From positions 12,171-19,333 of the forward strand of contig JAOZRH010000026.1 in NCBI GenBank assembly GCA_029931905.1: a stretch of DNA of 7,163 bases, in the 5' to 3' direction. Positions 1 through 5,956 of the stretch are shown one piece after another (position 1 is the first letter of the stretch; every line of letters begins with the position of its first letter). This DNA comes from Fidelibacterota bacterium (GTDB lineage Bacteria > Fidelibacterota > Fidelibacteria > Fidelibacterales > Fidelibacteraceae). The position numbers and the translations under genes were made by a program. A model generated the notes under the pieces. The model saw nothing but the letters and a program-made list of their open reading frames with translations, had not been told where the DNA came from and did not search any database.

Positions 1-977
1 TTAGCCAATCTTTTTAAATATTTAGGATTCATTGGATCCATATCAATTAATTGTCTATAATAAATTTCTGCAGTAAAAAAGTCTTTAAGATTATTATATG
101 AATCTCCTACAACTAATATTGTTTCTTTGTCATTTGGATCAAAAGCCAAAACGGTTTCAAATTGTGTTTTTGCTTCTTCTAATTTATCAAGACGAATATA
201 TGATAGAGCTAAATTAAAATAAAGATCTTTTATATCTGGATTATTTTCAATTAATTTGTTATAAACTTCTACAGATTTTTCATATTTTTCTTGTTTAAAG
301 AGAATTTCAGCATACGATTGTCCTGCTTTAAAATTTTCTGGATCAAGTTCTAATATATGATTAAATATTTGTAAGCATTCATCAATTCTGTTCATTTGAT
401 TTAGAAAAACAGCCTTTTTAGTTAATAATTCAATATCATCAGGAATAATATTTAATGCATTATTGATAATTTCGATACTCATATCAGTATTATTTTGAAA
501 TGAAAACACAACAATTGCTTCTTGTAAATATGCCTTTGGATCATTTGGTTTAAATTTTTGAGCTATTTGAAAATTTTCTACAGCAGCATTAATTGTTGCG
601 TCTTTATCATCAAATTCTTTATTAATAAGAGCATTGTAATATTTTACACCTTCATTAAAGGCCATACCCCAATAATATCCTTTTAATTTTTCAATATCAG
701 TTTTGAATAAATCACCTCTTTCAAGGGAAATATTTAAATATTTTTCTACATTATCAAAATCTTTAGCAGGTCCATAAATTTCTTTAGCCAATAGATAAGG
801 GATTTCTGGATTTGTAGGTTCGGTATCAATTGCTTTTAAAAAGAATTCTTCTGCTTTATCCAATTGTTTTTGTTGAACATACATTTTTGCAGATGTAAAT
901 TCTGGTGAATCGCAAGCTGTAAACATAAATGCTACAGTCATCATTACGATTATCAACATTACACTTTTAACTTTCAT
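1..977 (-). CDS. TPR-repeat lipoprotein, C-terminus cut by window edge
   Basis: The reading frame starts at the ATG at 977-975 and stays open for 325 codons to the left edge, so the stop codon is outside the window. The start is well supported: AGGAG lies 5 nt upstream (983-987) and an in-frame stop lies at 996-998. Residues 1-21 form a short basic start plus a hydrophobic segment ending FTA-C22, a lipobox-like signal peptidase II site, with Phe at -3 where Leu is commoner. The mature chain would be lipidated on Cys22 and membrane-anchored. The rest is helical tetratricopeptide repeats: one near 28-61, a less regular part at 62-149, then about five consecutive units over 150-317. Recurring DPxN/DPEN turns and the alternating A/Y/L pattern are visible, for example around 208-214 and 280-283. 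TPR proteins scaffold protein-protein contacts; the partner here is unknown. The gene is divergent from purF, so shared regulation is possible but not shown. The lipoprotein call is good, the exact role open. Confidence 0.88.
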   Translation of the reverse strand, partial: MKVKSVMLIIVMMTVAFMFTACDSPEFTSAKMYVQQKQLDKAEEFFLKAIDTEPTNPEIPYLLAKEIYGPAKDFDNVEKYLNISLERGDLFKTDIEKLKGYYWGMAFNEGVKYYNALINKEFDDKDATINAAVENFQIAQKFKPNDPKAYLQEAIVVFSFQNNTDMSIEIINNALNIIPDDIELLTKKAVFLNQMNRIDECLQIFNHILELDPENFKAGQSYAEILFKQEKYEKSVEVYNKLIENNPDIKDLYFNLALSYIRLDKLEEAKTQFETVLAFDPNDKETILVVGDSYNNLKDFFTAEIYYRQLIDMDPMNPKYLKRLA

Positions 978-982
978 TGTTA

Positions 983-987
983 CTCCT
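983..987 (-). promoter_or_regulatory. Strong Shine-Dalgarno site of the TPR lipoprotein gene
   Basis: On the minus strand the sequence reads AAAGGAGTAACA before the ATG, a near-ideal Shine-Dalgarno core with 5 nt spacing. It fixes the start codon at 977. It is the only strong ribosome binding site in the window; purF, guaB, guaA and tilS have at best partial matches. Confidence 0.8.
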
Positions 988-1066
988 TTTTTTAATTATT
1001 GAAATATATAAAAAACCTATCATTTATCAAAATATTTTTTATATTTTTTAGAAATTCGAGAAAATG

Positions 1067-1121
1067 GGATAAAATATTTTAATTTTAATTTTTTTTATAC
1101 ATTTAATTATGTATTTTATCC
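1067..1121. repeat. Inverted repeat upstream of purF (10-bp perfect arms)
   Basis: GGATAAAATA at 1067-1076 is the exact reverse complement of TATTTTATCC at 1112-1121, with 35 nt between. A second, smaller inverted repeat, ATACAT (1097-1102) and ATGTAT (1109-1114), overlaps the right arm, so the two structures would exclude each other if they formed in RNA. The arms end in the GG/CC of a region that is otherwise nearly pure A and T, which makes the match a little more striking. It could be a paired operator site for a regulator of purF or of the divergent gene, a leader hairpin, or chance. No T-run follows the right arm, so it is not an intrinsic terminator for plus-strand transcription. Confidence 0.4.
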
Positions 1122-1156
1122 GTGAAAAATGAGACGAATGTTATTAGATTGAAAAA

Positions 1157-1162
1157 TATAAT
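1157..1162 (+). promoter_or_regulatory. Possible -10 hexamer (TATAAT) for the purF-guaB-guaA run
   Basis: A perfect TATAAT lies 26 nt before the purF start codon, which would give a leader of roughly 20 nt. The hexamers 16-19 nt upstream do not resemble TTGACA, and such AT-rich DNA yields TATAAT readily by chance. If this is the start site, the inverted repeat at 1067-1121 would be upstream of transcription and would act as DNA, not RNA. Confidence 0.25.
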
Positions 1163-1188
1163 TGTTGAATAAAATAAGAGAATAAAAT

Positions 1189-2622
1189 ATGTGTGGAATT
1201 ATAGGAATTAATAAAAATCTGAATGTCACTTTAGAAATTATACACGGTTTAACTGCTTTGCAACATCGTGGACAAGATTCTGCGGGTATTGTTACCTTTA
1301 ATGGAAACTTCAAAATAAAAAAAGGTGTAGGTCATGTTAGTAATGTTTTCCAAAATATTGATTTAGAAAAATATCAAGGTGATTGTGGACTTGGACATGT
1401 TAGATATGCGACAGCTGGTTCAACAGAAGCAATTGATGCACAACCATTTGCTGTAAATTATCCATTTGGATTGGCAATGGTTCATAATGGAAATGTAATT
1501 AATTTTAATTCACTAAGAAAAGAATTAAATGAAGAACATAAAAGATTGATAGATACCTCAAATGATGTAGAATTGATATTATATACATTTGCTGTAAATT
1601 TAGAAAAAAATGATTTACAAAATATTACTGTAGAAAACATTTTTGATGCTGTTGAAAAGGTCCAAAAATCTGTAAAAGGGGCATATTCTGTGTTGACAAT
1701 AATTGCGAATCAGGGTTTTTTAGCATTTACAGATCCTTACGGAATCCGTCCGTTAATTATGGGGAAGAAGGAAACTTCAACTGGTGTGAGTTATGCTTTT
1801 GCTTCAGAAACAAATGTTTTCGATTATCTTGGTTATGAAGTTGTTAGAGATTTGGAGGCAGGTGAAACAGTATTTATTGATAATGACAATAATGTTCATT
1901 CACGAATATTGAAACAAAATAAACCATCTTTTTGTGTTTTTGAATATATTTATTTTGCTCGTGAAGATTCAATTTTTCATAATCGATTAGTTGCATCTGA
2001 AAGAGTAAAAATGGGAAAAATGTTGTCAAAAAATTTAAAAAAAAGCGGATTGAAACCAGATATTATTATTGATGTTCCAAATTCTGCTTATTTTTTTGCA
2101 TCAGGTTTAGCAGAAGCAGTTGATATTCCTTATCGACGAGGATTAGCAAAAAACCGATTTATTGGAAGGAGTTTTATTACTCCCAACCAGAAAAAAAGAG
2201 AAAGTGTAGTGAAACAAAAATTGAATCCTATTAAAGATATTATCAAAAATCATAAAATAGCAGTTGTTGATGATTCTATTGTTAGGGGAACTACATCAAG
2301 ACACTTGGTAAATTTATTAAAGAAATATGGAGCAAAGGAAGTATATTTTATATCAGCTTCTCCACAAATAAAATATCCGTGTATTTATGGAATAGATATG
2401 TCGGTAAAGAAAGAGATGATAGCGGCAGAAAAAAACGAAACACAAATAGCAAAATTTATTAATGCTGATAGTGTAATTTATCAATCGTTGGAAGATTTAC
2501 AAGAAATGTATTCAGATTTTTCAATTTGTGATGCATGTTTTTCTGGAAATTATCCGACAGGCATTACAAAAGATTTGTTAGAACAAATAGAAACAGAAAA
2601 ATTGAAATCAAATCGTGTGTAA
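1189..2622 (+). CDS. purF: Amidophosphoribosyltransferase (glutamine PRPP amidotransferase)
   Basis: PurF transfers the amide nitrogen of glutamine to PRPP, giving 5-phosphoribosylamine, the first committed step of de novo purine synthesis in the cytosol. The 477-residue length is normal. The N-terminal Ntn glutaminase starts MCGIIGI: Cys2 becomes the nucleophile once Met is removed. LQHRGQDSAG (24-33), GHVRYAT (69-75) and HNGN (99-102) build the glutamine site. The phosphoribosyltransferase half has the flexible-loop sequence KNRFIGRSFI (321-330) and the PRPP motif VVDDSIVRGTTS (359-370). Cys249, Cys398, Cys447 and Cys450 match the four [4Fe-4S] ligands of the Bacillus subtilis-type enzyme, so an iron-sulfur cluster is likely; in that family it has a structural, oxygen-sensing role. 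Unlike that enzyme there is no propeptide: an in-frame TAA at 1183-1185 lies two codons before the ATG. The ribosome site is weak (AAGAG). guaB follows after 39 nt, and the two are probably co-transcribed. Confidence 0.97.
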   Translation: MCGIIGINKNLNVTLEIIHGLTALQHRGQDSAGIVTFNGNFKIKKGVGHVSNVFQNIDLEKYQGDCGLGHVRYATAGSTEAIDAQPFAVNYPFGLAMVHNGNVINFNSLRKELNEEHKRLIDTSNDVELILYTFAVNLEKNDLQNITVENIFDAVEKVQKSVKGAYSVLTIIANQGFLAFTDPYGIRPLIMGKKETSTGVSYAFASETNVFDYLGYEVVRDLEAGETVFIDNDNNVHSRILKQNKPSFCVFEYIYFAREDSIFHNRLVASERVKMGKMLSKNLKKSGLKPDIIIDVPNSAYFFASGLAEAVDIPYRRGLAKNRFIGRSFITPNQKKRESVVKQKLNPIKDIIKNHKIAVVDDSIVRGTTSRHLVNLLKKYGAKEVYFISASPQIKYPCIYGIDMSVKKEMIAAEKNETQIAKFINADSVIYQSLEDLQEMYSDFSICDACFSGNYPTGITKDLLEQIETEKLKSNRV

Positions 2623-2661
2623 AAGATTTTTTAAATTTAGAAGTTTAGGGGTTTAAAACGA

Positions 2662-4125
2662 ATGAGTAAAGAAAAAATAATTGGTGAAGGATTAACTTTT
2701 GATGATGTATTATTAGTACCAGCAAAAAGTAAAATATTACCTTCAGAAGCAAATTTAGTGACAAAATTAACAAATAAAATCAAATTAAACATTCCAATAA
2801 TAAGTGCTGCAATGGATACTGTAACAGAAAGTAATTTGGCGATTGCTATTGCACAGGAGGGTGGAATTGGATTTATTCATAAAAATATGAGTATAGATGA
2901 ACAAGCGGATAATGTTAATAAAGTAAAAAGGTCTGAAAGTGGAATGATTGTTGATCCAATAACAATTCAACCGAATAAATTAGTTTCTGATGCTTTAAAT
3001 TTAATGAAAAAGTATTCAATAAGTGGAATTCCAGTTACAGAAAATAATAAATTAGTTGGAATTATTACAAATAGAGATTTGAGATTTATTAATGATGTCA
3101 GCAAAAAAGTAAAAGATTTTATGACTTCAAAAAATCTGATTACAGTTCCTGTTGGGACTTCATTAGAAGAGGCTGTCGTTTCATTACAAAAATATAGAAT
3201 TGAAAAATTACCTGTTGTTGATGATTATAATAATTTGAAAGGATTAATAACATTTAAAGATATTAATAAAAAACTTAAATATCCAAATGCTGTAACAGAT
3301 GAGTTTGGAAGATTATTGGTTGGTGGAGCTGTTGGTGTTTCGGGTGATTTTATGGAAAGAGTTGACGAATTAATAAAACAAGAAATTGATGTAATTACGG
3401 TAGATACTGCTCATGGGCATTCACAAAAGGTTTTAGATGCTGTAAAGATGATTAAGAAAAAATATCCAAATTTACAATTGATTGCTGGAAATATTGCTAC
3501 TGGAGATGCTGTTGAAGATTTAGTGAAATCTGGAGCAAATGCTGTAAAAATTGGAATTGGACCAGGTTCAATTTGCACTACAAGAATTGTTGCAGGTGTT
3601 GGAGTTCCACAATTAACGGCAATAATGGAAAGTGCAAAGGTTGCTAATAAGTTAGGTATTCCGATTATTGCTGATGGTGGAATAAAATATTCTGGTGATA
3701 TAATTAAAGCTCTTGTAGCTGGTGCCAACACAGTAATGATTGGTTCGTTATTTGGCGGAACAGATGAATCGCCAGGAGAAATTGAACTTTATCAAGGAAG
3801 GCGATATAAAGTGTATCGTGGAATGGGTTCTTTAGGTGCGATGAATCAAGGAAGTAGTGATAGATATTTTCAAAATGAAAAGAAAGATAAAAAATATGTT
3901 CCAGAAGGAATTGAAGGTAGAGTTCATTATAAAGGAAAATTAGCAGAAGTATTATATCAACTTATTGGTGGAATAAAATCTGGAATGGGTTATACTGGTT
4001 GTGAAAATATTCAACAATTGCAAGATAAAGCTAAAATGATAAAAATTACAAGTGCTGGCTATAAAGAAAGCCATGTTCATGATGTGATAATTACAAAAGA
4101 ATCGCCTAATTATTGGGGTAGATAA
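2662..4125 (+). CDS. guaB: Inosine-5'-monophosphate dehydrogenase
   Basis: GuaB oxidises IMP to XMP with NAD+, the rate-limiting step toward GMP; the family forms tetramers or octamers in the cytosol. The 487 residues match the usual bacterial length. The TIM barrel begins with LTFDDVLLVP (11-20) and ISAAMDTVTE (47-56). Two CBS domains interrupt it at about 94-150 and 157-205; in the family these bind adenine or guanine nucleotides and control activity. The barrel resumes at about 215 with VDTAHGHS (247-254). The catalytic and potassium-binding loop is GIGPGSICTTR (298-308), with Cys305 as nucleophile. IMP phosphate contacts include ADGGI (337-341) and GSLFGGTDESPG (361-372), and the mobile flap carries the YVPEGIEGRV motif (412-421) with Arg420. 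All key residues are present. The chosen ATG is the only sensible start; an in-frame TAG lies at 2638-2640. A weak TAGGGG precedes it by about 10 nt. It sits between purF and guaA with short gaps, fitting one purine operon. Confidence 0.98.
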   Translation: MSKEKIIGEGLTFDDVLLVPAKSKILPSEANLVTKLTNKIKLNIPIISAAMDTVTESNLAIAIAQEGGIGFIHKNMSIDEQADNVNKVKRSESGMIVDPITIQPNKLVSDALNLMKKYSISGIPVTENNKLVGIITNRDLRFINDVSKKVKDFMTSKNLITVPVGTSLEEAVVSLQKYRIEKLPVVDDYNNLKGLITFKDINKKLKYPNAVTDEFGRLLVGGAVGVSGDFMERVDELIKQEIDVITVDTAHGHSQKVLDAVKMIKKKYPNLQLIAGNIATGDAVEDLVKSGANAVKIGIGPGSICTTRIVAGVGVPQLTAIMESAKVANKLGIPIIADGGIKYSGDIIKALVAGANTVMIGSLFGGTDESPGEIELYQGRRYKVYRGMGSLGAMNQGSSDRYFQNEKKDKKYVPEGIEGRVHYKGKLAEVLYQLIGGIKSGMGYTGCENIQQLQDKAKMIKITSAGYKESHVHDVIITKESPNYWGR

Positions 4126-4185
4126 ATTAATAAAAATGAACATTAATTTTTAGAATTAAAATCAAAAATAAATCGTGGAAATTTA

Positions 4186-5769
4186 ATGAAAAATAACAAT
4201 CAGAATATTGACAAAGTTAATAACGAATTAGATAAAATATTGATATTGGATTTTGGTTCACAATATACACAAATAATTGCAAGAAGAATCAGAGAAATGA
4301 ATGTTTATTGCGAGATTCATTCTTTTAATTATTCAATTGAAAAAATCAATAAATTTTCTCCTAAGGGAGTTATTTTATCTGGAAGTCCGGCAAGTATTTT
4401 AAATGATAATGCTCCAATAATGGATGTAAAGATATTTGATTTGAATGTCCCAATTTTAGGAATTTGTTATGGTTTACAGTTAATTACAGATTTTTTTAAC
4501 GGTAAGGTAGAAGATAGTAAAAAGAAAGAATATGGCAATTCAGAATTGTTTTTAAAAAGTGAGAACGAATTATTTAAAAATCTTTTTATTGATAAAAAAT
4601 CTATAAATGTTTGGATGAGTCACGGAGATAAAGTGCTTAAACTTCCAACTGATTTTGAAATTATTGCAGAGACAAATAATTCGCCTATTTCTGCAATTAA
4701 ACATAAAATAAAACCAATTTATGCTTTACAATTTCATCCTGAAGTTGAGCATACAAATGATAATAATATAATATTGAAAAATTTTGTATTGAATATTTGT
4801 GATGCAAATCCAAATTGGACTGCGAAAAATTTTATCATAAATGAAATTGAAAAAGTACAAAATTTTGTTGGTGATAAAAAAATTATTTGTGGATTATCTG
4901 GTGGTGTTGATTCTTCTGTTGTTGCATTGTTATTACAGAAAGCAATTGGTAATAATTTAACTTGTATTTTCGTGAATAATGGTTTATTACGATTGAATGA
5001 AGCTTCTGAAGTTAGAAGTATTTTTCGTGAAAATTATAAAATAAACTTGGTTTATGTAGATGCAGAAAAACGATTTTTAGAAGCATTGAAAAATGTTACA
5101 GATCCGGAAAAAAAGAGAAAAATAATTGGTAATTTATTTATTGAAATATTCGAGGAAGAGGGAAAAAAAATCGGAAATATTGATTTTCTTGCACAGGGTA
5201 CTTTATATCCCGATGTAATTGAATCCGTATCTTTCAAAGGTCCTTCTGCTACTATAAAATCGCATCATAATGTTGGTGGTTTACCAGAGAAAATGAATTT
5301 ACAACTTGTTGAACCTCTTCGTGAGTTATTTAAAGATGAAGTTCGTACTATAGGCAAAGAATTGAATTTGATTGATGATTTATTAAATCGTCATCCGTTT
5401 CCCGGTCCTGGTTTAGCTGTTAGAATTATTGGAAAAATAACAAAAAAACGATGTGATATTTTACGAGAAGCAGATAATATTGCAATTGAAGAATTGAAAA
5501 ATAGTAATCAATACGAAAAAATATGGCAAGCATTTTGTGTTCTTCTTCCGGTGAAAACTGTTGGAGTTATGGGCGATGAAAGGTCATATAATAATGTTGT
5601 TGCATTTCGTGCAGTTAATAGTACCGATGGAATGACTGCCGATTGGTCAAAAATTCCATACGATATTCTTGCAAAAATTTCTAATAGAATTATTAATGAA
5701 GTTAATGGAATTAATAGGGTGGTATATGATATTAGTTCAAAACCGCCAGCTACTATTGAGTGGGAGTGA
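4186..5769 (+). CDS. guaA: GMP synthase (glutamine-hydrolysing)
   Basis: GuaA converts XMP to GMP using ATP and glutamine, completing the guanylate branch begun by GuaB immediately upstream. Both functional halves are in one 527-residue chain. The class I glutamine amidotransferase domain (about 17-205) has DFGSQYTQ (22-29), LSGSP (64-68), the nucleophile elbow GICYG with Cys94, and QFHPEVEHT (182-190) supplying His184 and Glu186. The PP-loop ATP-pyrophosphatase domain (about 212-400) has LSGGVDSS (237-244), which binds the pyrophosphate of ATP. The C-terminal dimerisation domain has HPFPGPGLAVR (403-413) and ends KPPATIEWE, as in well-studied homologues. All expected catalytic residues are present. 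The first 16 residues are Asn/Lys-rich and only slightly longer than in the Escherichia coli enzyme, so a somewhat later start is conceivable, though no better initiation codon is visible. The ribosome site is poor (CGTGGAA). The gap from guaB is 60 nt. Confidence 0.98.
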   Translation: MKNNNQNIDKVNNELDKILILDFGSQYTQIIARRIREMNVYCEIHSFNYSIEKINKFSPKGVILSGSPASILNDNAPIMDVKIFDLNVPILGICYGLQLITDFFNGKVEDSKKKEYGNSELFLKSENELFKNLFIDKKSINVWMSHGDKVLKLPTDFEIIAETNNSPISAIKHKIKPIYALQFHPEVEHTNDNNIILKNFVLNICDANPNWTAKNFIINEIEKVQNFVGDKKIICGLSGGVDSSVVALLLQKAIGNNLTCIFVNNGLLRLNEASEVRSIFRENYKINLVYVDAEKRFLEALKNVTDPEKKRKIIGNLFIEIFEEEGKKIGNIDFLAQGTLYPDVIESVSFKGPSATIKSHHNVGGLPEKMNLQLVEPLRELFKDEVRTIGKELNLIDDLLNRHPFPGPGLAVRIIGKITKKRCDILREADNIAIEELKNSNQYEKIWQAFCVLLPVKTVGVMGDERSYNNVVAFRAVNSTDGMTADWSKIPYDILAKISNRIINEVNGINRVVYDISSKPPATIEWE

Positions 5770-5773
5770 TATT

Positions 5774-5801
5774 AATTTGAAATTAGGAATTTGAAATTAG
5801 A
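5774..5801. repeat. 14-bp tandem repeat, two copies
   Basis: The unit AATTTGAAATTAGG at 5774-5787 is followed immediately by AATTTGAAATTAGA at 5788-5801, matching at 13 of 14 positions. A partial third copy (AATTG) follows at 5802-5806. It begins a few bases after the guaA stop codon. Low-complexity AAATTAG-type tracts of this kind can vary in length by slippage. There is no spacer structure, so this is not a CRISPR. Confidence 0.75.
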
Positions 5802-5809
5802 AATTGTAG

Positions 5810-5837
5810 CCACGAAAGATACAAAAAAACACGAAAT
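5810..5837. repeat. Degenerate CACGAA-type short-period repeat
   Basis: CCACGAAAG (5810-5818) and CACGAAAT (5830-5837) flank ACAAAAAAAC (5821-5830), which looks like a decayed middle copy. This gives about three units spaced 9-10 bp apart. The form resembles the CCACGAA...CACGAA...CACGAA elements I recall scattered between genes in several FCB-group and other bacterial genomes. The recognition is from memory and could not be checked. The element touches the 14-bp tandem repeat, so the two may be parts of one composite intergenic element. Confidence 0.5.
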
Positions 5838-5890
5838 CAATCAGTAGTTCAAAAACCAAATAAAACACAAATTATTCATTAATTAAAAGT

Positions 5891-5912
5891 TTGATAATAA
5901 GTTTATTATTGG
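5891..5912 (+). terminator. Weak A/T hairpin, possible terminator after guaA
   Basis: ATAATAA (5894-5900) and TTATTAT (5903-5909) are exact reverse complements around a 2-nt centre. In RNA this allows six A-U pairs around a four-base loop, extended outward by three G-U wobbles, followed by the U-rich stretch TTATATTTT. With no G-C pairs the stem is very weak. It is the only hairpin downstream of guaA that I noticed in this gap, but it may be chance in such A/T-rich DNA. Confidence 0.18.
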
Positions 5913-5956
5913 TTATATTTTCAAATTAACAATAATTACAATAAGTAAAGATTTTA

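Larger units (their letters stand above)
978..1188. promoter_or_regulatory. Divergent AT-rich intergenic region between the lipoprotein gene and purF
   Basis: This 211-nt gap separates two genes read away from each other, so it should hold both promoters. It is almost entirely A and T, with an eight-T tract at 1089-1096 and a TTTTAA repeat starting at 1077, which would favour bent or easily melted DNA. It contains a long inverted repeat (1067-1121) and a TATAAT hexamer (1157-1162), listed separately. I looked for a purine riboswitch, a ykkC-type aptamer and a PurBox pair and saw none. No convincing -35 element or exact Bacteroidota-type TAnnTTTG element stands out on either strand, so no transcription start can be assigned. 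Confidence 0.6.
5770..5956. other. Repeat-bearing intergenic gap between guaA and tilS
   Basis: This 187-nt stretch has no open frame worth calling. Its first 70 nt hold a 14-bp tandem repeat (5774-5801) followed directly by a degenerate CACGAA-type repeat (5810-5837). A weak A/T hairpin lies at 5891-5912. The rest is A/T-rich filler leading into tilS. The gap is much longer than those inside the purine run, which suggests that tilS may have its own promoter, although no clear promoter element can be singled out. Confidence 0.6.

Noticed and set aside
1..6. TAA on the minus strand at the left edge, as a possible stop for the lipoprotein gene
   Set aside because: It is out of frame: the last full codon is positions 5-3 (GCT), leaving two bases of an incomplete codon, so the gene runs out of the window.
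978..1188. Purine or PRPP/ppGpp riboswitch or PurBox upstream of purF
   Set aside because: None of the conserved core sequences of those elements could be seen, and the stretch is too A/T-rich to build their paired helices.
1116..1313. Minus-strand open frame of 65 codons overlapping the purF start
   Set aside because: It overlaps conserved purF coding sequence, and its protein is low-complexity Ile/Phe-rich with no recognisable motif. It is a shadow of purF.
3411..3731. Minus-strand open frame of 106 codons inside guaB
   Set aside because: It lies opposite the most conserved IMP dehydrogenase region, including the catalytic Cys305 loop. The apparent Ala/Pro/Ile-rich protein is what antisense of that region would give.
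4124..4149. Hairpin AAATTAAT / ATTAATTT between guaB and guaA, followed by a few T residues
   Set aside because: The 8-bp stem is made only of A-T pairs with a 10-nt loop, which is expected by chance at this composition. Terminating here would also break the likely operon.
5052..5237. Minus-strand open frame inside guaA, and similar short ones opposite guaB at 2785-2970 and 3952-4143
   Set aside because: All are antisense to conserved coding sequence, with no sensible ribosome site or domain.
5774..5837. Direct repeats that might be a CRISPR array
   Set aside because: The repeat units are 9-14 bp and nearly contiguous, with no unique spacers and no cas genes nearby.
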